Counted from the stretch's first letter, positions 34,478 through 42,806 are shown. The stretch: DNA of 64,000 bases from Alicycliphilus sp. UBA6560 (GCA_002434305.1 DJJU01000012.1:62001-126000), one strand, 5' to 3'. The notes: generated from the letters alone by a model not told the origin. Translations and numbers: made by a program.

Positions 34478-35614
34478 ATGTCGAAGAGAGATTTTTACGA
34501 AATCCTGGGCGTTCCCAAGAACGCCTCGGATGACGAGCTGAAGAAAGCCTATCGCAAGCTCGCCATGAAGCACCACCCTGACCGCAACCAGGGTGACGCC
34601 GCCAAGAAGGCCGAAGAGTCCTTCAAGGAGGCCAAGGAAGCCTACGAAATCCTGTCCGACCCGCAAAAGCGCGCCGCCTACGACCAGTACGGCCACGCCG
34701 GGGTGGACCCCAACATGCGCGGCGGCATGGGCGGCGCTGAGGGCTTTGGCGGCTTTGCCGAGGCCTTTGGCGACATCTTCGGCGACATGTTCGGCGGCCA
34801 GCGCGGCGGCGCCCGCGGCGGCCGGCAGGTCTACCGCGGCAACGACCTGTCCTATGCCATGGAGATCACGCTGGAAGAAGCGGCCGCCGGCAAGGAAGCG
34901 CAGATCCGCATCCCCAGCTGGGAGTCCTGCGAGACCTGCCACGGCTCGGGCGCCAAGCCCGGCACCAGCGCCAAGACCTGCGGCACCTGCCAGGGCAGCG
35001 GCGCGGTGCAGATGCGCCAGGGCTTCTTCAGCGTGCAGCAGACCTGCCCGCACTGCCGCGGCACGGGCAAGATCATTCCCGAGCCCTGCACGACCTGCCA
35101 TGGCCAGGGCCGCGTGAAGAAGCAAAAGACGCTGGAGGTGAAGATCCCCGCCGGCATCGACGACGACATGCGCATCCGCTCCACCGGCAACGGCGAGCCC
35201 GGCACCAACGGCGGGCCGCCCGGCGACCTGTACATCGAGATCCGCATCAAGAAGCACGACATCTTCGAGCGCGACGGCGACGACCTGCACTGCGAGGTGC
35301 CGGTCAGCTTCACCACCGCCGCCTTGGGCGGCGAGATCGAGGTGCCTACGCTTGCAGGCAAGGCCGCCATCGACATCCCCGAGGGCACGCAGGCCGGCAA
35401 GCAGTTCCGCCTGCGCGGCAAGGGCATCAAGGGCGTGCGCTCGTCCTATCCCGGCGACCTGTACTGCCACATCCTGGTGGAGACGCCCGTCAAGCTGACC
35501 GAATACCAGCGCAAGCTGCTGCGCGAATTCGACGAATCGCTGAAGAAGGGCGGCGCCAAGCACTCGCCCTCCACCGAGAGCTGGACGGACAAGCTCAAGA
35601 GCTTTTTCAGTTGA
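34478..35614 (+). CDS. dnaJ: Co-chaperone DnaJ (Hsp40)
   Basis: DnaJ stimulates DnaK ATPase. The 378-residue product begins MSKRDFYEILGVPKNASDDE with the HPD motif (KHHPDRN) in the J domain, a Gly-rich stretch (MRGGMGGAEGFGGF), four zinc repeats CETCHGSG, CGTCQGSG, CPHCRGTG and CTTCHGQG, and the C-terminal substrate domain. The ATG at 34478 is used because MSKRDFYE is the family N terminus; upstream extension is not conserved. Confidence 0.98.
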   Translation: MSKRDFYEILGVPKNASDDELKKAYRKLAMKHHPDRNQGDAAKKAEESFKEAKEAYEILSDPQKRAAYDQYGHAGVDPNMRGGMGGAEGFGGFAEAFGDIFGDMFGGQRGGARGGRQVYRGNDLSYAMEITLEEAAAGKEAQIRIPSWESCETCHGSGAKPGTSAKTCGTCQGSGAVQMRQGFFSVQQTCPHCRGTGKIIPEPCTTCHGQGRVKKQKTLEVKIPAGIDDDMRIRSTGNGEPGTNGGPPGDLYIEIRIKKHDIFERDGDDLHCEVPVSFTTAALGGEIEVPTLAGKAAIDIPEGTQAGKQFRLRGKGIKGVRSSYPGDLYCHILVETPVKLTEYQRKLLREFDESLKKGGAKHSPSTESWTDKLKSFFS

Positions 35615-35640
35615 CGGCCGGACACGAGTCGGCCACGCAC

Positions 35641-35680
35641 AGCCCCTAGCGTCTGCCCGCAGGCCTGGGGGCTTTTTTTG
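35641..35680 (+). terminator. Rho-independent terminator of dnaJ
   Basis: agcccc pairs with ggggct; an inner CTGC/GCAG stem extends it, and seven T follow. It starts 27 bp after the dnaJ stop. Confidence 0.85.
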
Positions 35681-35721
35681 CGCCTGGCGGGCGAGATGCA
35701 CAGCCGTGGTTTGCTACTATT

Positions 35722-35800
35722 TTTATAGCTAATTTATAGATATAAAAACACACGCAGTCGCCCACCAGTCAAGCGCTGGCAGCTCCTGAATTTGATGCGA
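35722..35800. repeat. Degenerate palindromic repeat, copy 6
   Basis: Matches the family in GCCCACCAGTCAAGCGCTGG and CAGCTCCTGAATTTG, with an AT-rich extension TTTTTATAGCTAATTTATAG on the left. Confidence 0.55.
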
Positions 35801-35891
35801 TTTCTTGGAACTTCCACGGCCGCTGCGCTCATGGATACCCAGCCGCTCTGGATCAAACCCCAGCGTTTTCCTCAGGTTTAAAGCCCGGCGG

Positions 35892-35905
35892 TTGATGCAG
35901 GTCAG
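35892..35905. promoter_or_regulatory. FNR/Anr-like box before ubiU
   Basis: ttgat-gcag-gtcag keeps the full left half TTGAT and three bases of the right half ATCAA of the FNR/Anr consensus with the correct 4-base spacer. It lies 93 bp before the chosen ubiU start. Oxygen-responsive regulation is plausible for an anaerobic ubiquinone operon, but the match is imperfect. Confidence 0.4.
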
Positions 35906-35997
35906 CGGCGCGCCGGCGGGCGCGGCCTAAGGTGCACGGCTTGTATGTGGCCGGGCGCACCGTCAGCCCCCAGGCCGCCTGCCAGGACCGACTGCCC

Positions 35998-37047
35998 GTG
36001 ACTTCCACTCCCGCCCCTGCGCCCCAGGCGCCCTCGCCCGCCATCGCCCCCGAACTGGTCTGCCCCGCCGGCAGCCTGCCCGCACTGAAGGCCGCCATCG
36101 ACCACGGCGCCGACTGCGTCTACCTGGGCCTGCGCGACGCCACCAACGCGCGCAACTTCGCCGGGCTGAACTTCGACGAGGCGGCCATACAGACCGGCAT
36201 CGCCTACGCCCACGAGCGCGGCCGCAAGGTCCTGTTGGCGCTCAACACCTATCCGCAGGCGCGCGACCCCGCACCCTGGCGCGCGGCGCTGGACCGCGCC
36301 GCGCTGTGGGGCGTGGATGCCGTCATCCTGGCCGACCCGGGCCTGATGCGCTATGCCTGCGAGCGGCACCCACAGCTGCGCCTGCACCTGTCGGTGCAGG
36401 GCTCGGCCACCAACCACGACGCCATCAACTTCTATCGCCAGCAGTTCGGCATCCAGCGTGCCGTGCTGCCGCGCGTGCTGTCCATCGAGCAGGTGCGCCA
36501 GGTGGTGCAGCGCACGGATGTGGAAATCGAGGTCTTCGGCTTCGGCAGCTTGTGCGTGATGGTCGAGGGGCGCTGCGCCCTGTCGTCCTACGCCACCGGC
36601 GAGTCGCCCAACACCCACGGCGTGTGCTCGCCTGCCAAGGCCGTGCGCTGGCAGGAGACGCCTGCCGGCCTGGAGTCGCGCCTGAACGGCGTGCTCATCG
36701 ACCGCTACGGGACGGGCGAGAACGCCGGCTACCCCACGCTGTGCAAGGGCCGCTTCGACGTGGGCGGCGAGACCAACTACTACGCCCTGGAAGAGCCCAC
36801 CAGCCTGAACACCCTGGAGCTGCTGCCCCAGCTGGTGAAGATGGGCGTGCGCGCCTTCAAGATCGAAGGCCGTCAGCGCAGCCCTGCCTACGTGGCGCAG
36901 GTCACCAAGGTCTGGCGCGAGGCCATCGACCACTGCATGGCCCAGGGCCACCTGTACGCGCCCAAAACGGCCTGGATGGCCAGCCTGGACCAGGTGGCGG
37001 AGGGGCAGCAGCACACGCTGGGCGCCTACCACCGGCCCTGGAAATGA
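35998..37047 (+). CDS. ubiU: Oxygen-independent ubiquinone hydroxylation protein UbiU
   Basis: UbiU with UbiV performs the O2-independent ring hydroxylations of ubiquinone synthesis, using prephenate as hydroxyl donor. The peptidase U32-like sequence matches E. coli UbiU (YhbU) closely: ELVCPAGSLPALKAAIDHGAD, SVQGSATNHDAINFY, RYGTGENAGYPTLCKGR and LEEPTSLNTLELLP. The four [4Fe-4S] ligands are present in FGFGSLCVMVEGRC, THGVCSPAK and YPTLCKG. The start is uncertain: the GTG at 35998 gives 349 residues, close to the family; a GTG at 35932 would add 22. Confidence 0.95.
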   Translation: MTSTPAPAPQAPSPAIAPELVCPAGSLPALKAAIDHGADCVYLGLRDATNARNFAGLNFDEAAIQTGIAYAHERGRKVLLALNTYPQARDPAPWRAALDRAALWGVDAVILADPGLMRYACERHPQLRLHLSVQGSATNHDAINFYRQQFGIQRAVLPRVLSIEQVRQVVQRTDVEIEVFGFGSLCVMVEGRCALSSYATGESPNTHGVCSPAKAVRWQETPAGLESRLNGVLIDRYGTGENAGYPTLCKGRFDVGGETNYYALEEPTSLNTLELLPQLVKMGVRAFKIEGRQRSPAYVAQVTKVWREAIDHCMAQGHLYAPKTAWMASLDQVAEGQQHTLGAYHRPWK

Positions 37048-37240
37048 CGGGCACCCCCCTGGGCGGCTGCGCGGCTTCCCCCTTCTCTCTACGCGCTGCG
37101 CGCTCCGGGAAGGGGGACGACACCAGCGCGGCGGGGCGGCCCTTGCGCGGCATCTGCTGGCCTGCCACGCGCCGGTGGCAAACGTTGCGCCTCTTACGCA
37201 GCATCGGCCGGCCTGCGGCGCGCCGCATGCACTGCACTAC
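37048..37240. repeat. GC-rich intergenic inverted-repeat region between ubiU and ubiV
   Basis: The 214-bp gap begins with a large imperfect palindrome: cttcccccttctctct and gggaaggggga flank acgcgctgcgcgct, so CCCCCTTC pairs with GAAGGGGG. This kind of block (CCCCTT...CGCGCTGCGCGCT) is remembered from Comamonadaceae intergenic regions. No gene is visible; only short frames without support occur. Confidence 0.4.
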
Positions 37241-37261
37241 TTGAACATGGGAAATCCTGCG

Positions 37262-38155
37262 ATGAAGCTAGCTTTAGGACCGCTGCAGTACTACTGGCCG
37301 CGCGAGACTGTCTTTGATTTCTACCAAGCCATGGCCGAGGCGCCGCTGGACATCGTCTACCTGGGCGAGACCGTCTGCTCGCGCCGGCACGAGCTGCGCC
37401 AGGACGACTGGCTGGACATCGCCCGCATGCTGCAGGACGCGGGCAAGCAGGCCGTGCTGTCCACCCAGGTGCTGCTGGAGTCCACCGCCGAGGTGGCGCA
37501 GATGCACAAGCTGGCGCGCAACGGCAGCTTCCTGGTGGAGGCCGGCGACATGGGCGCCGTGCACAACCTCACCGGCCGGCAGCCCTTCGTCGCCGGTGCG
37601 CAGCTCAACCTGTTCAACGCCGAGTCGGTGGCCTGGATGGCCGAGCTGGGCGCCTGCCGCTGGGTGGCGCCGGTAGAGATGTGCCGGGACGACCTGGCCG
37701 CGCTGCTGCAGCAGCGCCCCGCCGGGCTGCAGGTGGAGGTGTTCGCCTATGGCCGCCTGCCGCTGGCTTTCTCGTCGCGCTGCTTCACGGCGCGCCACTA
37801 CAACCGGCCCAAGGACGACTGCGGCTTCGCCTGCCTGGAGCACCCCGACGGCCAGCTGCTGGCCACGCGCGAGGCCGAAGCCTTCTTGGTGCTCAACGGC
37901 ACGCAGACCCAGTCGGCGCGCGTGCACAGCCTGCTGGGCGAAATCCCGCAACTGCAGGCGCTGGGCGTGGACGTGCTGCGCCTGAGCCCGCAGTCCAGCG
38001 GCATGCAGCAAGTGATCGCCGCCTTCGATGCCGCGCGCCGCAGCGGCCAGGCCGCGCCGGCGACGAGCCTGCGCCCCTTCATGCCCGAGGCGCCGTGCAA
38101 CGGCTACTGGCACGGCCGACCGGGCCTGGAGCTGGTCTCCTCCGCCGCCGCCTGA
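37262..38155 (+). CDS. ubiV: Oxygen-independent ubiquinone hydroxylation protein UbiV
   Basis: UbiV is the iron-sulfur partner of UbiU. The 297-residue product starts MKLALGPLQYYWPRETVFDFYQ; an ATG at 37247 lies upstream in frame but the shorter start fits the E. coli YhbV N terminus MKYSLGPVLWYWPKE. Conserved cysteines are in GETVCSRRH, SSRCFTAR, KDDCGFACLEHP and the motif FVLNGTQTQS-like region follows. The product ends ELVSSAAA. It is 214 bp from ubiU and 35 bp before ubiT. Confidence 0.96.
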   Translation: MKLALGPLQYYWPRETVFDFYQAMAEAPLDIVYLGETVCSRRHELRQDDWLDIARMLQDAGKQAVLSTQVLLESTAEVAQMHKLARNGSFLVEAGDMGAVHNLTGRQPFVAGAQLNLFNAESVAWMAELGACRWVAPVEMCRDDLAALLQQRPAGLQVEVFAYGRLPLAFSSRCFTARHYNRPKDDCGFACLEHPDGQLLATREAEAFLVLNGTQTQSARVHSLLGEIPQLQALGVDVLRLSPQSSGMQQVIAAFDAARRSGQAAPATSLRPFMPEAPCNGYWHGRPGLELVSSAAA

Positions 38156-38190
38156 ACGCCTTTTGTCCCCTTTTTTAGTCGAGCTCCGCC

Positions 38191-38715
38191 ATGCAAGCCC
38201 TGCCCCCGCCCTACACCCTGCCCCGCCCCGTGGGCGCCGCCCTGTCGCGCCTGCCGGCGTACCCGGGCTCGGTGCTGCTGGTGGCGGCCATCAACCTGGC
38301 GCTGGCGCGCCACCTGCCGCAGGACGTGCACGCGCTGCTGGCGGGCAAGCGCCTGTCGATCCGCGTGCGCGACGCGGGCGTGGCGTTTGACTTCACCTGC
38401 ACCGGTCAGCGCTTTATGCCCAGCGCGCCGCAGGCTGCGCCCGACCTGGCCATCAGCGCCAATGCGCAGGACTTCGTGCTGCTGGCCCAGCGCCGCCAGG
38501 ACCCGGACACGCTGTTCTTCAGCCGCCGCCTGGTGATGGAGGGCGACACCGAGCTGGGCCTGGTGGTCAAGAACGCCCTGGACGCGCTGGAGCTGCCTGT
38601 GCTGGACCCGCGCCACTGGTCGCCGCGCGCCGTGCTGGAGCGCCGCGCCCCCGAGCTGGCGCGCCGCCTGCCGCGCCTGCCCTCGCTGTCGGCAGTGTTC
38701 GGAGCGCGGCCATGA
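38191..38715 (+). CDS. ubiT: SCP2-domain ubiquinone biosynthesis accessory protein UbiT
   Basis: UbiT (YhbT) is the lipid-binding SCP2-domain factor required for O2-independent ubiquinone synthesis. The 174-residue protein shows the SCP2 core: LLAGKRLSIRVRDAGVAFDFTC, APDLAISANAQDFVLLA and DTLFFSRRLVMEGDTELGLVVKN. The position after ubiU and ubiV confirms the role. The next gene starts 4 bp inside its end, so translation is coupled. Confidence 0.95.
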   Translation: MQALPPPYTLPRPVGAALSRLPAYPGSVLLVAAINLALARHLPQDVHALLAGKRLSIRVRDAGVAFDFTCTGQRFMPSAPQAAPDLAISANAQDFVLLAQRRQDPDTLFFSRRLVMEGDTELGLVVKNALDALELPVLDPRHWSPRAVLERRAPELARRLPRLPSLSAVFGARP

Positions 38716-39122
38716 GTGCCGACGCAGACGAGGGCGACGCCCCGCTGCCGCTGGTCTACTCCTGCTCCGGCTGCTCCAGCGCCGCGCAGCTGGCCAACCA
38801 CGTGGCCGTGCAGATGGACCGGCGCGGCGTGGCCGAGATGTCGTGCATCGCCGGCGTGGGCGGCGATGTGCCCAAGCTGGTCAAGCTGGCCAAGAGCGGC
38901 CGCGACATCATCGCCCTGGACGGCTGCCCGCTGGTCTGCGTGAAGAGCAGCCTGGCGCGCCACGGCGTTGCCCCCGCGCGCCACTACCGCCTGCACGAGC
39001 GCGGCGTGAAAAAGCGCACCCACCAGGACTTCGACCCGCAGCAGGCGGCCGAGGTGCTGGCCCACATCGAGGCCGACCTGCAGGCCCACCCTTTAGGAAC
39101 CGTCCATGACGAGCAGCGCTGA
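38712..39122 (+). CDS. DGC-domain cysteine-rich putative zinc-binding protein
   Basis: The 136-residue protein has the DGC domain pattern: YSCSGCSSAAQLANHVA at the N terminus, EMSCIAGVGGDV, and IALDGCPLVCVKSS with the DGCP motif. At least six cysteines (CSGC, SC, GC, VC) suggest a metal site. Its biochemical role is unknown. It overlaps ubiT by 4 bp and ubiX by 17 bp, so it is translated as part of the ubiquinone cluster. This physical coupling makes a role in anaerobic quinone synthesis or redox sensing plausible, but unproven. Confidence 0.85.
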   Translation: MSADADEGDAPLPLVYSCSGCSSAAQLANHVAVQMDRRGVAEMSCIAGVGGDVPKLVKLAKSGRDIIALDGCPLVCVKSSLARHGVAPARHYRLHERGVKKRTHQDFDPQQAAEVLAHIEADLQAHPLGTVHDEQR

Positions 39123-39714
39123 ACCGCGCCGCATCATCGTCGGCATCTCGGGCGCCAGCGGCGCTGTGTATGGCGCGCGCCTGCTGCAGGTGCTGCGCGA
39201 GCTGCCCGCCGTGGAAAGCCACCTGGTCGTCTCCGGCGCCGGCTGGCGCAACCTGCAGCACGAGCTGGACCTGGAGCCGCCCGCCGTGCGCGCCCTGGCC
39301 GACGTGGTGCACGACCTGGACAACGTGGGCGCCAGCATCGCCAGCGGCTCGTTCGCCGCCCACGCCATGGTGGTGGCGCCGTGCTCCATGCGCACGCTGG
39401 CGGCCATCGCCCACGGCCTGGCGGACAACCTGCTCACGCGCGCGGCCGACGTCACGCTCAAAGAGCGCCGCCGCCTGGTGCTGCTGGCGCGCGAGTCGCC
39501 CCTGCACCTGGTGCACCTGCGCAACATGGCCACGGTGACCGAGATGGGCGCCATCGTCTGCCCGCCCATGCCCGCCTTCTACCAGCGCCCCACCAGCGTG
39601 GGCGAGGTGGTGGACCACAGCGTGGCCCGCGTGCTGGACCTGCTGGGCCTGGCGCACGAGCTGGCGCCGCGCTGGCAGGGCCTGCCGCCCGTGGGCGCGG
39701 CGGCCTACTCCTGA
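39106..39714 (+). CDS. ubiX: Flavin prenyltransferase UbiX
   Basis: UbiX prenylates FMN to make the cofactor of UbiD. The 202 residues start RRIIVGISGASGAVYGARLLQVL, the flavoprotein signature, and contain IASGSFAAHAMVVAPCSMRTLAAIAHGLADNL, LTRAADVTLKERRRLVLLARESPLHLVHL and FYQRP. It overlaps the upstream DGC gene by 17 bp and is followed by a repeat and ubiD. Confidence 0.96.
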   Translation: MTSSAEPRRIIVGISGASGAVYGARLLQVLRELPAVESHLVVSGAGWRNLQHELDLEPPAVRALADVVHDLDNVGASIASGSFAAHAMVVAPCSMRTLAAIAHGLADNLLTRAADVTLKERRRLVLLARESPLHLVHLRNMATVTEMGAIVCPPMPAFYQRPTSVGEVVDHSVARVLDLLGLAHELAPRWQGLPPVGAAAYS

Positions 39715-39765
39715 ATTGATAGCTGCCAACGCTTTCTGCATAAGCGCTGGAGCCGTATTTCACTC
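39715..39765. repeat. Dispersed palindromic repeat, copy 7
   Basis: TTGATAGCTGCCAACGCTTT, loop CTGCATA, then AGCGCTGGAGCCGTATTTCA. It occupies almost the whole 65-bp gap between ubiX and ubiD. Confidence 0.75.
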
Positions 39766-39779
39766 ATAACCCCAAAAGC

Positions 39780-41264
39780 ATGCCCTACGACGACCTGCGC
39801 GGCTTTCTGGCCCAACTGGAGGCCGGCGGCGAGCTGCGCCGCATCGCCGCGCCGGTCTCGCCCCACCTGGAGATGACGGCGCTGAGCGACCGCGTGCTGC
39901 GCGCTGGCGGCCCGGCCCTCTTGTTCGAGCGCCCCACCGGCCACGCCATGCCGGTGCTGACCAACCTGTTCGGCACGCCGGCGCGCGTGGCCCGGGCGCT
40001 GGGCGTGGCCGGCTTGCCCGAGATACGCGCCCTGGGCGAGGTGCTGGCGCAGCTCAAGGAGCCCGAGCCGCCGCGCGGCATGCGCGAGCTGTGGGGTCGG
40101 CGCGACCTGCTCAAGACGCTGTGGAGCATGGCCCCGGCCGTGGTGCGCCGCCCGCCCTGCCAGCAGATCGTGCAGGAGGGCAGCGACGTGGACCTGCACC
40201 AGCTGCCCATCCAGCACTGCTGGCCGGGCGACGTGGCGCCGCTCGTCACCTGGGGCCTGACCATCACGCGCGGACCGGACAAGCCGCGGCAGAACCTGGG
40301 GATCTACCGCCAGCAACTGCTGTCCAGAAACGAGCTGATCGTGCGCTGGCTGGCGCACCGCGGCGGCGCGCTGGACTTTGCCGAGCACTGCCGCCGGCAC
40401 CCCGGTCAGCCCTACCCGGTGGCCGTGGCTATCGGTGCGGACCCGGCCACCCTGCTTGGCGCCGTCACGCCCGTGCCCGACAGCCTGTCCGAATACCAGT
40501 TCGCCGGCCTGCTGCGCGGCGCGCGCACCGAGGTGGCCGCCGCCATCGGTGTGCCACTGCAAGTGCCGGCGCGCGCCGAGATCGTGCTGGAGGGCCACAT
40601 CCACCCCGACGCGGATCACGCCAGCGGCTGGCGCCATGCTTGGGAAGGCCCCTACGGCGACCACACCGGCTACTACAACGAGCGCGCCGAATTCCCCGTG
40701 CTGACGGTGGAGCGCATCACCCGGCGCGAGGGCGCGCTGTACCACAGCACCTATACGGCCAAGCCACCCGACGAGCCGGCCATGCTGGGACTGGCGCTGG
40801 GCGAGCTGTTCGTGCCGCTGATCCAGCGCGCCTTTCCCGAGATCCTGGACTTCTACCTGCCGCCCGAGGCCTGCAGCTACCGCCTGGCCGTGGTGCGCAT
40901 CAAAAAGGCCTACGCCGGCCACGCGCGGCGCGTGATGATGGGCGTGTGGAGTCACCTGAGGCAGTTCCTGTACACCAAGTTCATCATCGTCGTGGACGAG
41001 GACGTGGACGCGCGTAATTGGTCCGACGTGCTGTGGGCCATGACCACGCGCATGGACCCGGTGCGCGACACCATGCTGGTGGAGAACACGCCCATCGACT
41101 ACCTGGACTTCGCCTCGCCCGTGGCCGGCCTGGGCAGCAAGATGGGGCTGGACGCCACCAACAAGTGGCCCGGTGAGACCCAGCGCGAGTGGGGCCGCCC
41201 CATGGCCATGGACGCGGCGGTGAGTCGCCGCATGGACGCGCTGGCCGAAGAGCTTGGACTGTGA
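39780..41264 (+). CDS. ubiD: 4-hydroxy-3-polyprenylbenzoate decarboxylase UbiD
   Basis: UbiD decarboxylates the polyprenyl 4-hydroxybenzoate using prenylated FMN. The 494 residues begin MPYDDLRGFLAQLEAGGELRRI and contain GVRNLGIYR-like RQNLGIYRQQLLSRN, HPGQPYPVAVAIGADPA, VPARAEIVLEGHI, PFGEHTG-like YGDHTGYYNE and EILDFYLPPEACSYRLAVVRIKK. It closes the ubiU-V-T-DGC-X-D run, giving the cell both the hydroxylases and the decarboxylase of ubiquinone synthesis in one place. Confidence 0.97.
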   Translation: MPYDDLRGFLAQLEAGGELRRIAAPVSPHLEMTALSDRVLRAGGPALLFERPTGHAMPVLTNLFGTPARVARALGVAGLPEIRALGEVLAQLKEPEPPRGMRELWGRRDLLKTLWSMAPAVVRRPPCQQIVQEGSDVDLHQLPIQHCWPGDVAPLVTWGLTITRGPDKPRQNLGIYRQQLLSRNELIVRWLAHRGGALDFAEHCRRHPGQPYPVAVAIGADPATLLGAVTPVPDSLSEYQFAGLLRGARTEVAAAIGVPLQVPARAEIVLEGHIHPDADHASGWRHAWEGPYGDHTGYYNERAEFPVLTVERITRREGALYHSTYTAKPPDEPAMLGLALGELFVPLIQRAFPEILDFYLPPEACSYRLAVVRIKKAYAGHARRVMMGVWSHLRQFLYTKFIIVVDEDVDARNWSDVLWAMTTRMDPVRDTMLVENTPIDYLDFASPVAGLGSKMGLDATNKWPGETQREWGRPMAMDAAVSRRMDALAEELGL

Positions 41265-41378
41265 GAGCGAGGTGCTGCGCTGGACGTTGAGCGATCGCAA
41301 AGACCTCGGCCCTCCGGGCACAGCCCGCCAACGGACAGCTGCTACGCTAGGCCAGCCATCGACCACGGGAGAGCGCCC

Positions 41379-42743
41379 ATGAGCGTCAGCATCACCTTCC
41401 TCGGCGGTGCCGGCACCGTCACCGGCTCCAAGTACCTCGTGCGCCACGGCGGCCAGGCGCTGCTCGTGGACTGCGGGCTGTTCCAGGGCTACAAGTTGCT
41501 GCGCCAGCGCAACTGGCGGCCGCTGCCGGTGGCGCCGTACGAGATCGACGCCGTGCTGCTCACCCACGCCCACCTGGACCATTCGGGCTATCTGCCGCTG
41601 CTGGCCACGGGCGGCTTCGGCGGGCCCGTCTTCTGTACCCCCGGCACGCGCGAGCTGTGCGCCATCCTGCTGCCCGACAGTGGCCACCTGCAGGAGGAAG
41701 AGGCGGCCTACCTCAACCGCCACCACCTGAGCAAGCACGAGCCCGCGCTGCCGATGTACACGCGCCTGGACGCGCAGCACAGCCTGGCGCTGCTGCGCAC
41801 GCAGCCCGCACACACATCCTTCGAGCCCCTGCCCGGCTGGCGCGCCACGTTCACGCGTGCCGGCCACATCCTGGGCGCGGCCAGCATCCTGCTGGAGGTG
41901 GCCGGGCGGCGCATCCTGTTCTCGGGCGACCTGGGCCGCCCCGACGACCTGCTGATGCGCGCCCCCGACGCGCCGCCGGACGCCGATACGGTGCTCGTCG
42001 AATCGACCTACGGCGACCGCAGCCACCCGCCGGGATCGGTGCTGGACGAGCTGGGCCCGGCCCTGGCGCGCCTGGCCGCGCGCGGCGGGGTGGCCGTGGT
42101 GCCGGTCTTCGCCGTGGGGCGGGCGCAAGCGGTGCTGCACGCCATCGCCCAGCTGAAAGCGCGCGGCGATCTGCCGGCGCGCCTGCCCGTGTACCTGGAC
42201 AGCCCCATGGCCGTGAGCACCACCGAACTGTTCGAGGCCCACGTGGGCGAGCACAGGCTGAGCCGCGCCGACCTGCACGCCATGGCGCGCGGCACCACGC
42301 TGGTGCACAGCGTGGAGGAGTCCAAGGCCCTGGCGCGCCTGCACGGGCCGCGCATCATCCTGTCTGCCAGCGGCATGGCCACGGGCGGGCGCGTGCTGCA
42401 CCACCTGCAGCTGCACGCGGGCGACCATCGCAACATGATCGTGCTGACCGGCCACCAGGCCGGCGGCACGCGCGGCGCGCGCATCGCCAAAGCCGAGAAG
42501 AGCATCCGCATCCTCGGGCGCGAGGTGGAAATACGCGCCGAAGTGGTGCAGCTGGCCACGGCATCGGCCCATGCCGACGGCAGCCAGGTACTGGACTGGC
42601 TGCGCGCCATGCCCGCCACGCCGCGCCGCGTGTACGCGGTGCATGGCGAGCTGCCCGCGGCCGACATGCTGCGCCAGCGCATCGAGCGCGAGCTGGGCTG
42701 GCCCGCCGAGGTGCCGGAGCACGGCGACACCGTGACGCTGTAG
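41379..42743 (+). CDS. MBL-fold beta-CASP RNase-like protein
   Basis: The 454-residue protein is a metallo-beta-lactamase with a beta-CASP domain. Zinc ligands are in LTHAHLDHSGY (HxHxDH), RAGHILGAAS, the aspartate in FSGDLGRPDD, and the C-terminal SAHADG histidine. Beta-CASP motifs include VESTYGDRSH and PVFAVGRAQAVL. Proteins of this type (archaeal CPSF-like, bacterial YsH1 homologues) cut RNA 5' or endonucleolytically. Its substrate here is unknown. It is a single gene downstream of ubiD. Confidence 0.85.
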   Translation: MSVSITFLGGAGTVTGSKYLVRHGGQALLVDCGLFQGYKLLRQRNWRPLPVAPYEIDAVLLTHAHLDHSGYLPLLATGGFGGPVFCTPGTRELCAILLPDSGHLQEEEAAYLNRHHLSKHEPALPMYTRLDAQHSLALLRTQPAHTSFEPLPGWRATFTRAGHILGAASILLEVAGRRILFSGDLGRPDDLLMRAPDAPPDADTVLVESTYGDRSHPPGSVLDELGPALARLAARGGVAVVPVFAVGRAQAVLHAIAQLKARGDLPARLPVYLDSPMAVSTTELFEAHVGEHRLSRADLHAMARGTTLVHSVEESKALARLHGPRIILSASGMATGGRVLHHLQLHAGDHRNMIVLTGHQAGGTRGARIAKAEKSIRILGREVEIRAEVVQLATASAHADGSQVLDWLRAMPATPRRVYAVHGELPAADMLRQRIERELGWPAEVPEHGDTVTL

Positions 42744-42748
42744 AGATC

Positions 42749-42806
42749 CAGTCAAAACAGGCTCCAGCGCTTATGCAGCAAGCGCTGGCAGCTCTTCCTT
42801 TTGTAG
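42749..42806. repeat. Dispersed palindromic repeat, copy 8
   Basis: AGTCAAAACAGGCTCCAGCG, CTTATGCAGCAAGCGCTGGC and AGCTCTTCCTTTTGT. The arms CCAGCGCTT and AAGCGCTGG pair perfectly around ATGCAGC. It follows the beta-CASP gene. Confidence 0.8.

Larger units (their letters stand above)
35615..35997. other. 383-bp gap between dnaJ and ubiU
   Basis: It holds the dnaJ terminator (35641-35680), a degenerate palindromic repeat (35722-35800), an FNR-like sequence (35892-35905) and AT-rich segments around 35725-35755 that could contain a promoter. No convincing coding frame is seen except the possible upstream extension of ubiU from a GTG at 35932. Confidence 0.7.

Noticed and set aside
35785..35800. 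Second FNR-like half site (TTTGATGCGATTTC) in the dnaJ-ubiU gap
   Set aside because: Only one half resembles the consensus; right half is unrelated, and it belongs to the degenerate palindromic repeat.
39705..42755. A 1016-codon minus-strand frame opposite ubiD and the beta-CASP gene
   Set aside because: The frame crosses two genes with clear motifs on the plus strand and has no ribosome site or domain signature.
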